From the NCBI GenBank assembly GCA_023935145.1, contig CM043698.1, positions 39,457,501-39,521,500 on the forward strand: 64,000 nt of DNA. The letters are read 5' to 3'. The notes beneath the pieces are model-generated. The model ran no database searches. It was not told the DNA's origin and saw only the letters and a program-made list of their open reading frames with translations. This document shows, piece by piece, positions 54,633-64,000 of this stretch. Within the stretch, counting starts at the first letter, position 1. Each line of letters begins with the position of its first letter. This stretch comes from Bretschneidera sinensis (lineage: Eukaryota; Streptophyta; Magnoliopsida; Brassicales; Akaniaceae). Both the position numbers and the translations under genes were made by a program.

Positions 54633-55966
54633 TGATAGATGCTTAAATATTCATATTTAGGCCCCCTTATTTACAGTTGTTAGGTCCTTTATTACGTTAA
54701 TTTGGTCTCTTTTACTCCATTTGTGTGTTTTACATGTTTTTATAGGGTCTTGGAGAAAAAGAAGCAGTTTTGGCACTTAAAGGAAGAAATCTGGAAGCCC
54801 TGGAGCAATTCTCTGGACAAAGTGCGATCGATCGCGCCATGCAATGCGATCGAGCGCACATGCGATCGTGTGCACACTTGAAGGATCGAGCGCACACTGC
54901 GATCGAGCGCAAGGCACACTGCGATCGAGCGCACATGTACGGGCGTGAACAGTAAACTGTAGAACCCTATTTTGAAAATAAGAGAATTGTTGTTTTAGGA
55001 AGGTTTAGGAATTCATGGTTCTCTTAGGACTTCTCAAAGACCTATAAATACACTTGTAACTCACACACAAAAACACACCTGAGATAGAAAACACTTCTCT
55101 CTTTTCTTTTACTTGGAGTTGAGGGCTTGGGAGAGAATTGACGCCTCTTCTCTCGTGTTTATTCTTCTCTTTTATGTTTAGTTTATTTATAATGTTTACT
55201 TCAGTTAGTATGTGTAACTAACTCTCTTATAGGGCTCGATTGAAGCCCTAGTTATGCATTCCCATATTTGTATTCATTGATAAAATCTTTGCCAATAGCT
55301 TATTATGTTACTTAACTTGATTAACACCTGTGCTTATTTAAATTCCTCATATGTATATGTAAGGCCAACGTATGCATGTGGTATGGATGGGTTAGTTAGA
55401 TCAATTTGGATGACCAAGTCCTGGGTCTAACATTAGTAACAAGGGATATCTTATCCGGATACCCGGGTTAATCAACATGGGAAACCGAGAGTAGATACCA
55501 TGCCCTAGGTCTCATGTGGTTGTCAATTTCCACAGTACTTATGTTTTCTTAAGGAACAACTCAAGCAGATACCATGCTGAATCCCTTAAGGAAGAAAAGA
55601 GTTAGAGTAGATACCATGCCTAACTCGTTGCTTAGGGAAATCAATAGCTTAAGGAGTAGATACCATGCCCTTAGGTTGGCAACCAGTAGGTATACATAAT
55701 AAAGCTAGTGCACTGATACCTTATACACATTGGGAATGTATGACTAGTGGTGGATATCAAAGCCCTATGTCTTTATTATCAAATCACTTTCCAATAGTTA
55801 TTTATCTCTTTTTACTTTATAAAAACTAATTCTAAAAGTAACTTTACCAATCCCTGTGGAGATGACCTTGCTTTCGCACACTAGACTACACTGATGACCT
55901 TGTGCACTTGCAAGTATAACTAGTATGATTATTCGCCCATTAATTTAGGTAGATAATCGCACAACA
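54633..55966 (+). repeat. Solo LTR of family 2, 1334 bp
   Basis: A complete LTR (TGATAGATGC to AATCGCACAACA) flanked by GATCT on both sides (54628-54632, 55967-55971) with no internal element: the product of recombination between two LTRs. Site array 54820-54945, TATA box 55043-55050, hairpin array about 55489-55684, almost identical to AthB. It disrupts Copia-1 gag. Confidence 0.93.
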
Positions 55967-55971
55967 GATCT

Positions 55972-56125
55972 TCTATGTCTCCACACTCTCTGGTCAACAC
56001 GATCAGATATAGATCTCTACTCCGTTCTTAATTCACCTAAGAAGTTGACCTTTGATTATTGGAGTCTTGCTCCGATAACCCCCTATTCTTGCTCCGATAC
56101 CAGCTGTCCAAAGCTCTGATACCAC
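55972..56125 (-). other. Copia-1 leader and primer-binding site
   Basis: The primer site (sense TGGTATCAGAGC, 56113-56124) matches the initiator tRNA-Met complement exactly and sits one base from the 5' LTR. A second near-copy, TGGTATCGGAGC, lies 10 bp further in. The rest is the truncated gag start. Confidence 0.85.
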
Positions 56126-57073
56126 TATTGAAAATCACCCTCAAGATGCCTAGGTGGTGATCTTCCAAACACCAAAGTCTAGAATGACTTGTAATGAACA
56201 GAAACAACAATCAAAGCAAGAAAGAACACAAGCAATTTGTTATCGAGGTTCAGCAATGTGCCTACGTCCCCGTGAGCTCCTTCGAGCCTTCTGCACTAAA
56301 TCAATGAGTTCTTATAGGTTACAGCAACACCTCTTCAAGAAACCTCTTGTTCTTGAAGAAAGAAAGAAAAGAAAAGTAAGTGATAAGAACTTGAGTTACC
56401 CTGGAATTTTCCCTAAGAAAATTCTACTTAGAAGGCCCTTGAATCCCCAATCTATACTACTCTCTCTCAAAACAACCAGCCTCTCCAATGAGTCTCTCCT
56501 GTGTGCTTTGTGTCTTTGCACTCTCATACACCATGTGTTCTATTTCACACACATTCTGCACTTGATCTCTCTCTTGTGTTGAGATGATCTGTCTTGTCTT
56601 GTTGAGATTGAAGCTTGGTGACCCTTTATATAGTGCACCACTTCTTAAACCTATATTGAAGTGAATCTTAACCCTTAGATCTTGAGGACCAATCAATCAT
56701 AGCCTTTCAAAAAGTCTAAGTGATCCTGTGCATTTTGATCAAGCCTCACGCATCAATCCAAAGTGCTGATCAGGAAGCATCAGGTGTGCTTGGCGACGTG
56801 CCTAAGAACAAGGCAGGCCGTGGCTTAAGCCAGGGCATACTACTTCCACCTTCTGGGCGCCGTGGCGCACCTTTCCTAAGGTGTAGCGCACACCTGGGTA
56901 GAAGACTCCTCCTTGCTGGGAGGTGAGGCGCACACTTCCTGGGGTACGACGCACACTTGGGGATGAACACTTCTCCTTGCTGGGGGGTGAAACATACACC
57001 TCCTGGGGTGAGGCCCCAATGCCTGATGAAACTTCATTCTTCAACCCATTTAATCCTTAGACAAATACCAACA
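56126..57073 (-). repeat. Copia-1 5' LTR, 948 bp
   Basis: Plus strand TATTGAAAATC to ATACCAACA, followed by target duplication AAAAC. Sense TATA box at 56625-56632. About 50 bp longer than the other LTR because of an extra copy of a roughly 55-60 bp GCGCACAC/CTCCTTGCTGGGAGGTG unit at 56880-57010. Confidence 0.9.
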
Positions 57074-57078
57074 AAAAC

Positions 57079-57105
57079 CAGACTCCACAATTCTCCCCCA
57101 CTAAT
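57079..57105 (-). other. Gyp-L LTR edge and polypurine-like tract
   Basis: Sense reading: TTAGTGGGGGAGAAT then TGTGGAGTCTGG. This mirrors Tekay-1, where GGTGGGTAGAAT precedes TGTAATACCC at 62774. It is the basis for placing the Gyp-L LTR boundary at 57089. Confidence 0.6.
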
Positions 57106-60100
57106 AAAAATTTTGTATCCAAAATTTTCTTAATCATGGTTTAACAAAATAATAGGGATTTGCACTTTTCTAAGTTTACTTAACATTATCGAATGTCCTA
57201 ACAACAATCCTCAATTTCTTCACTTTCATCAGAAATCGTCGTTAAAGGGTTAAACCTCTTATTCGCCATCATCTTGAACTTTATATTCATTGCTGACAAC
57301 CAGCTAATAATACTAGAGTGATCGAATTCACTACTTTAGTAAACTCCATTCTACTTTACTAGAAACTCTTTCTACTTAGTAAGTGGTGTTTGTTTTTCCA
57401 TCAACTAATCATCTTCATAATTCATTTTTTTTTCCTTCTTTTGATACTTCAATTCATTCAACTAGTCCCTCAAATAACATATTCTTGGCCAAGGTATTTC
57501 TTAAAACCATTCCCTTCTTACATCTCCTTTCCGCTTTTGGATATTAAAAAAAAAATAAGTCCTTTACTATATCACAGTCCTTTCTTTCGACTTCATACTT
57601 CAACGATCTCGGACACTATATGAATTCTAAATCGTATGACCTCTTCAAGGTACTTTTTCACAAAGTTACTTAGCAACTTATCACTTTCTTCAATCCTTCA
57701 GTCAATTCTTCCTCAAGGAAGGCTAAACGACACTTAGGCATTATTAACTTCATTACACAAATCTTTTATTTAATTCAACTTAACCCTTTACTCAAGTTCT
57801 CAATTTCTCTATTCCATGGTTCCCATTTCCACATACGGAAAAGAACAATTAATCATAAGTCAAACTTTTGATCATTTAAAGAAATTTCTAGCATCCATCA
57901 AATAAGTGATTCAATTGGTAACTTACTTTCTCTATTCAAAACATTCTTTAGCTTTAATCCAACTTTCTAACTCATTGCTTTCCATTCAAGTCTTAAACCA
58001 TCCACTACCAATCGGGTATGCTTGCCGATAACTCTTATATAACTTATCACCATAGTAATTATTAAGCACTTTATTTTTCCATCACGACACCAAATTGGCC
58101 AATCTTTCTTCAATAACAATATTACATCATAATCCAATTCACAACAGCGTTGTACAATAATCATCCACCTATTTCTATTTAGTTAAACAATCTCCATTCT
58201 ATAACTCTCTTCTCTAACACTCAACACTTAATTGACTTCAAAAATAACTTAGTAAGTTTTGTCCTTAGACCTCTACTTAAACTTCCCAAAAATTTCGCTC
58301 ACATAAACCTTTCTTTAATATTAATTGTATTTTAAACTTACAATCCTTCTTGGATCCTTCTGTTTCTTTACATAACTCCATATATCTAGCCTTCTACTTA
58401 AATCCTTATATTGTATACTCTACGCTTCACATCAAAATTCAATTGTCTTACTCAAACAACTTAAAAATATATTCTTTAAATAACTCTCCACCCCAAGAAT
58501 TTCTAAGAGTGTTTCTATTTATCGCTTACTTAGCTATTTGTCCTTACATTAACAAGTTTTTTTTCTTCAAATTCCAAGCTTTTACTCGATCACAACTATA
58601 GCACACTAATTCAAACTTAAACTTTTAATTCATTTCCAACTCAAATCCTTACAGTTTATTCCCTTTTTCTTTTCAATCATCCTTTCTCCGAACATTAAAA
58701 ATAACTTCAAAATTTTCAAGGTTATACTTCATAGAAATCTTCGGTTAAGCATAATTCAAGCATTAATCCATAAATCCTCATAATTAATTTAATATACTTT
58801 CCACTTCTTCTTATTCTTACTATATTAATTAATCTCCCTTTCTTCGATCATATTACATTGCGTAAATCTCCATTTTTGTACTCTGTCTCCATCTTTTTAG
58901 ACACCTTTATACACTTAAATTTCTCTCTTGGCTTGACTCTATTTTCTAGATTTCTCTTCCGGTCCGTTTAGAAAATAAAACTTCTAAAAGATTAATTAAT
59001 ATCTTATCTTTAAATGTTCCTTTACCAAAACTCATGTCTGATCACATGACGTATATCGAACTTCAATGATTTCTTTTAATTTCCTATCACCAATAGTCTT
59101 CGAGTAAAATACTTCACATTTACATTAAGCAACCTACACTTTTTTGCCAAAAGTACACCTCAATCGATCATGGTTTATATTTTTCCTTACTTTACACTAT
59201 TACTGATAATCGCCAAGTCCTCATCATTAACCATGGTGAGGGTTAAAGCTAATTGCCTCAATCTCAATCTTTTCATCATTTACTCATCACACTCCTTAGT
59301 CTAGTATTCCATACCCATTTCTCTTTCACCAAGATTGTTCTAATACTCTCGTATCTCACTATACTCTTGATTTTTCATAACACACCTCATTAACATCTCT
59401 TTTGTTGAGCATATACGTTATACTTTCACTAGTCATCAAACTTTCTAGTACCTCAATTATGGCTAAAACAAGTCATCTACAAATCTTTGGCCTTTCCAAT
59501 ATTTCAAACACTTTAGTTCATCATCATTTACCCCTCACAAGATACCAAAAGTATTCTTCAAATTTAGATTTTCCAATATAGCAAAACTCTTAAGCCCTTC
59601 CAACTAGCACCACCCACTTAATTACTTATTCTCGAACTTGATTCATGCCTCTTTAGGTTTTGAATAACTTCACCATCTTTTTGTACCACATTTGTTTAAC
59701 AAAAAAAATCAAATCAGAATTTACTATACCTTTCTCCTTTGCTACTTTTCACATAACAATTCTACTTTCTAATCATAATTGGTTCTAGACTAAAGTCCTT
59801 CACTTCAAATTTATCGGATAGGATACTCTAATTAAGTCTACAAAAACTTGCTTAGGAAAACCTTACTTCCCTTTCCAATTTTCTTAAAGTCTTAAGTATC
59901 ATAAAAGCTTCATCAATATTTAATTTATTACCATCTTTGCTTCACTTGGATTGTTCCTTCCGTTTTACCTCAACTACTCCCCATTATACCTTATTCTTCA
60001 CGCTAACTACTTGGCCAACAATCACTTTTACTCCCTTGTTATACTCGAAAATCCATTTATACTCTTACATATACTTTAATTCTCTTCTCAAGTCTCACTA

Positions 60101-60739
60101 CCTAATAACATACCTAACATTTCTATGAATCGATACAGTCTTTAACTCTTCGAACTTTCCCACATTTTATAACTAATCTCACTACGTGAACTTTCAGAAT
60201 ACTCTAATTTTCCTATATACATTTTGTTCTCCTTTCTCATATTTGACCCTTGAATATGAACAAATAAACTCCTTCTTCAATATTCCATCTAATTTTTCTT
60301 ATAATATAGACAATAAACACTACTTAGGTCACACATTACAAGATATTCAAATTATTAATATACACATCATGTTGAATGAAATGTTCACATATATCTCAAC
60401 TTAGTTCATTCAATAAACATTCAATTTCATACAATTCAATATCATATTTTCAAATCAATAAAACTTCTTAAATAAGTAATCTTTTTCTTACTCATCTTTC
60501 AACATTTCCATCAAGTATTGAACCACAAGAAATTTTTACAATTGCATGAGAATGTCATATTGATCAAGACACTTCATACAATAAGATATTTCCTTAAACA
60601 CTATGATCATTGGCATCATTAACATAATTTCACAAAACACAACAAATCAATTCAATTCACAACAATTCAATTCAAATAGCAACAAAATTTACATAACAAT
60701 CATAAACAAGTCAACTCAACTTTAATCTCAAAACACTTT
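57106..60739 (-). mobile_element. Gyp-L internal region, noncoding (LARD-like)
   Basis: About 3.6 kb with no long frame and no retrotransposon domain I can recognise on either strand. Where an autonomous gypsy element would have integrase next to the polypurine tract there is only AT-rich DNA with marked strand bias: plus strand very poor in G (often 1-5 per 60 bases) and rich in C, T and A. A large retrotransposon derivative without coding is the simplest reading. It is interrupted at 60740 by Tekay-1. Confidence 0.5.
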
Positions 60740-62774
60740 TGTAACGACCCATCCCAAGTTGGACACCCCTGAGACGGTGTCATCACATTTTGAGAATCCC
60801 AGCACGACACATATATGCAACAATAAAAATATTACTAACAAAATTTCTTTTATATCATTATGATATTAACTTAAACATATTATACAACGTAAAATGCATG
60901 AATATTTACAAATAAATTTTTTTTATTTCATTTTCACTGTTTGTCTGAGGATATTGACATGTACATGGCTTATAGAAAATGATGTCATCTAACACTCAAC
61001 CCACCAGACTATTTGTCTTGCCTGCTACTTGAAATCATTGTACAATGAGGGAAGAGCTTCACAAGCTTAGTGAATTAAATTTACTAAAAGTATTCAAATT
61101 TCATAAATAGCCTTTTAATATTTAATCATTTATCTCTCATATAACTGGATAGTAGCATAAAGTCTAACATTTAAATAATTTCTATCATACCATATTTCTA
61201 TGTCTTTTTCTCACTATAACTGAATTTCTCTGTGAGACTCATTTATCTACAAATACATGCATAATATCAACAACATTCAGTAAAAATATTAACATGTAAA
61301 ACAGATGTAATGCATGAATTATTATTATGGGAACATCTTCCCACATGTCAACATGTTTTTATTATCTTAGACTGGCCGCTTCCCGGTTCTTTTATTTCTA
61401 ACATATATCAGTTGTCACGGTACTTATTTACAGCATATACTGGTAGTTACGGTATCTATTTTTTTCCAGCATATACCGGCTGTCATGGTATCCATTTTTA
61501 TTTTCAGTATATACTAGCTGTCATAGTTTTTTAATTAGACCGGCCCTTCCAGATTTTTTCGGTTCTCTTATTTAATATATATGCACATGAACAATGATAT
61601 GAAATATGCATATGAACAGTAATATAAAAACCACATGAATTCAAAATATTTAAATTAGCTATATGGTCTTTCCTCAACTTTCAGCTTGATAAATTTCACA
61701 ATTTTCTTCTCCTTATATATCACATCAATCTTTTAACCAAAACTCGTCAAGAATTTATTTATCACCATTATTATTAGATCAACTCATTATTCTAATAATA
61801 TTTCTTTTCACATAATAATTTTCTACGTGTCCAATATTCATATTATACATATCAATTTAATTTTTATCTACCACCAAAGCATAAGCTAAAAATTTATTTT
61901 AATATTATTACACGATATTTGATTTTTATTTAAATTACTTAAAGTAAATTTAACTCACCACGTAGCACTTAAAGCTACCTGTGGAGCACCTCTTTGCATT
62001 TCCTGTTCCTCTCAAAAATTTCCCCCGGTTGTTGATTGTCAACACCTGACATAATATTTATATTAAATTTTTAATTATTTCTTCAAATCTTCATAAACCA
62101 CACCCTTTAAAATTTTCTACTTTAAATTCGGAAAAATTTCATGAATGCTAAAAAATAAATAAAATAAACACTACATTATTACCTTATGTTTTTCTGATAG
62201 CTTCTCGTGACTCTCTACAAAATTCCCCCGTAAACCCCTTCAAAATTTTGCTCTTTCCACCTTTCTTTTGATCCCCAGGTGCTTAAAGAAAACGAGTAAT
62301 TAAAAGAAAACTTAAACAAAATTTGGTAGGTGTATAAATTAACGTTTATATATATATAAGTAAGATTTTTTAAAATCTTCGGTAATCCCAAATCAAATGC
62401 ATTATCAACATTAATCCTCCCTCAGCCTCCATGTTTTGGAGACATGCAAGGCATGCACACCTCTTTCAATTTTTTGTATAACATTTGGCAACAGATGTTG
62501 CCACTTGCAGCCACATATTATTATTAATTTTTTTGAAAAAACTTTATTTTTAAAAAAAAAAAACTTTTTTTTCTTTTTTTCTTTTCTAGACGTCCTTGTT
62601 TTTTTTTCTTTTTCTTTTTGCTTCTCCTTCCTTCTGGACGTTCTGGACGTCAAATTTTTTTTTATTTATAAAAATTCGACTTTTCAAAATTAAATATATA
62701 TACATATTATTTTAACTCTATGTCCTATTTATTAAAGTACTTTTTACCCTTACTTTACAAATACGGGTATTACA
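60740..62774 (-). repeat. Tekay-1 3' LTR, 2035 bp
   Basis: Plus strand TGTAACGACCCATCCC to ACGGGTATTACA. The sense TATA candidate is the TATATATATAAA at about 62345-62358. Contains a minisatellite (61400-61535), T-rich runs (62520-62680) and AT-rich DNA. Confidence 0.85.
61400..61535. repeat. Minisatellite in the Tekay-1 LTR
   Basis: About four units of 31-38 bp around CATATACCGGCTGTCATGGT. Each has an inner inverted repeat ATACC/GGTAT, diverging toward the edges. Confidence 0.8.
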
Positions 62775-62786
62775 ATTCTACCCACC

Positions 62787-64000
62787 TTATAAAAATTTCG
62801 TCCTTGAAATTTCTTTACCTAATCCAAGAAAAACTTGAGGGTATTCCTTCCTCATTTTTGCTTCATGTTCCCACGTGACTTCTTCGACATATTTATTCTG
62901 CCGTAATACTTGACTCAAAGGAATGACTTTATTGCGCAAGACTTGTTCCTTTCTATCTAGGATTTTGACCCGTACTTGCATAAAAGTCAAATCTTCTTGA
63001 ATTTTTATCACCTGATTCGAGATACTATAGGATTCATCATGTAAGTACTTTCTCAGTAGTGACACATGAAACACATTATGTAATTGCTTTAATTCTGGAG
63101 GCAAATCAAAACGATATGTTACTGGTCCAATTCTCTCGATCACCTCATATGACCCACAAATCTTGGTCTCAGCTTTCCCTTCTTTTTAAATCTCAACACT
63201 CCTTTCCATGGAGATATCTTCAAAAATACCCAATCACCAACTTGGAACTCGAGAGGTCATCTTCTTTTATCAGCATATCATTTCTGTCTGTTCTGGGCTG
63301 CTTTGAGGTTCTTGCTAACCAGTTTGATCCTCTCAGTAGTCAAGTCTATCATTTCTGAGCTATATATCTTTCTCTCTCCAACTTTTTCCCAGCATACTAG
63401 AGTTCTACACCTTTTACCATGTAAAGCCTCGAAGGGTGCGATCCCAATACTAGTTTGATACTGATTATTGTATGCAAACTCGATCAAAGGAAAATAAGCA
63501 TCCCAGCTCACTAAGAAACTCAATACACTTGCCCTCAGCGTATCTTCTAGTATTCTGATGATTCTCTTTGTCTGCCTATCAGTTTGTGGATAAAAAGCTG
63601 TACTAAACTGTAATTGTGTACCCATACCTTCTTGGAAACCTCTCCAAAATCTAGAGGTAAATCTAGAATCTCTATCTAATATGATACTCAAGGGTACTCC
63701 ATGTAATTTTACTATCTTTGCTACATACAACTTAGCCAACTTTTCTAGACTTCAAGTAGTTTTAATAGGAAGAAAATGTGAAGATTTAGAAAGTTTATCC
63801 ATTATAACCCATACAGCATCATGCCCCCTCTGGGTATGGGGAAACCAGAGACAAAATCCATACTCACATTTTGCTATGGCCACTCAGGTACTAGAAGAGA
63901 TTGTAATAAACATGCTGGATGTCTATTCTTAGACTTTACCTGTTGACAAGTTAAACATCTAGCAATGTATTATGCTACATCCTTCTTTATCCCTGACCAC
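62787..64000 (-). pseudogene. Tekay-1 integrase with chromodomain-like tail
   Basis: In sense order from 64000: zinc-finger end CLTCQQVKSKNRHPACL, catalytic MDFVSGFP (near 63850), ILDRDSRFTSRFW (near 63690), core to LIEFAYNNQYQTSIGIAPF (near 63470), then two TGA stops (63240-63275), KISPWKGVLRFKKKGK, a one-base frameshift near 63150, and from 63143 an open stretch GPVTYRFDLPPELKQLHNVF, ILDRKEQVLRNKVIPL and VEEVTWEHE (chromodomain-like, thought to tether integration to heterochromatin). A stop also lies near 63745. The frame ends at 62787, 12 bp from the LTR. Confidence 0.88.

Larger units (their letters stand above)
15945..57073 (-). mobile_element. Copia-1: Ty1/Copia retrotransposon stretched to 41 kb by nested insertions
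   Basis: Boundaries come from matching LTRs (15945-16084 plus 20795-21552 on the left; 56126-57073 on the right) and target duplication AAAAC (15940-15944 and 57074-57078). In sense direction it reads 5' LTR, initiator-Met primer site, gag with zinc knuckle, protease, GAG-preintegrase, (integrase core lost), integrase C-terminus, RT and RNase H remnants, polypurine tract, 3' LTR. Inserted in it are Copia-2, the AthC/G/B/H stack, AthF and a solo LTR. It was itself heavily deleted (RT and RNase H internal gaps). Confidence 0.9.
60740..64000 (-). mobile_element. Tekay-1: Del/Tekay chromovirus, 3' part
   Basis: 3' LTR at 60740-62774 and integrase coding from 62787 to the window end. Class is based on integrase motifs, a chromodomain-like C-terminus and LTR ends (sense TGTAATACCC ... 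GGGTCGTTACA). The upstream part of the element lies beyond 64000. Several stops and a frameshift mark it as dead. Confidence 0.88.

Noticed and set aside
56154..56582. 142-codon plus-strand frame
   Set aside because: It lies entirely inside the Copia-1 LTR on the antisense strand and has no recognisable domain.
62411..62693. Lysine-rich or phenylalanine-rich frames near 62500
   Set aside because: They come from T-rich/A-rich runs in the Tekay-1 LTR.

Overview
This 64-kb window is plant nuclear DNA made almost entirely of LTR retrotransposons. I recognise no host gene, tRNA, rRNA or CRISPR array. An angiosperm is indicated by Athila-clade Ty3/Gypsy polyproteins primed by tRNA-Asp, Tork-like Ty1/Copia elements primed by initiator tRNA-Met, and a Del/Tekay chromovirus; the species cannot be told. 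The AT-rich, densely nested structure resembles pericentromeric or other heterochromatic DNA. Element names below (AthA-AthH, Copia-1/2, Gyp-L, Tekay-1) are mine.

Layout. The oldest layer is Gyp-L (minus strand), a noncoding gypsy-like element: LTR at 13816-15944 plus 57079-57089, internal DNA at 57090-60739. AthE (minus, about 2942-13815) lies in its LTR and itself holds AthA (plus, 1-2941) and AthD (plus, 4769-11746, target duplication CCGGT). Copia-1 (minus, 15945-57073, target duplication AAAAC) also sits in the Gyp-L LTR and has been stretched to 41 kb by later insertions: Copia-2 in its 3' LTR (16085-20794), the AthC/AthG/AthB/AthH stack in its integrase region (23258-48031), AthF in its protease (48453-53948, CACAT) and a solo LTR in its gag (54633-55966, GATCT). 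Inside the stack AthG (26019-48031) is inserted in the 3' LTR of AthC; AthB (26766-34054, ACTTG) is in the 5' LTR of AthG, and AthH (37978-47465, GTATG) in its 3' LTR. Tekay-1 (minus, 60740 to beyond the window) is inserted in Gyp-L internal DNA.

AthH is the only element with a complete gag-protease-RT-RNase H-integrase order. It is 9.5 kb with near-identical 1267-bp LTRs, but two in-frame TAG codons and a damaged gag zinc knuckle disable it. AthA, AthE, AthF, AthB, AthG, AthC and AthD are non-autonomous relatives that lack most or all pol, so they would need enzymes supplied in trans. What they keep is informative: LTR ends, a tRNA-Asp primer site, a gag zinc knuckle in most, and a 1.3-1.5 kb 3' untranslated region with conserved potential hairpins, a near-invariant 44-bp boundary box and extra polypurine-tract-like motifs.

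The strongest candidates for undescribed biology are noncoding: (1) an array of four hairpins in the transcribed part of the family-2 LTR, three or four of which present the same 14-nt loop on different stems, with compensatory stem changes between copies; (2) dense arrays of a CpG-rich near-palindrome, TGCGMTCGAKCGCA, in the LTRs of two families and in some internal regions; (3) the multi-hairpin 3' UTR module; and (4) three insertions within about 11 bp of the same site in related LTRs. All folds and alignments were made by eye.
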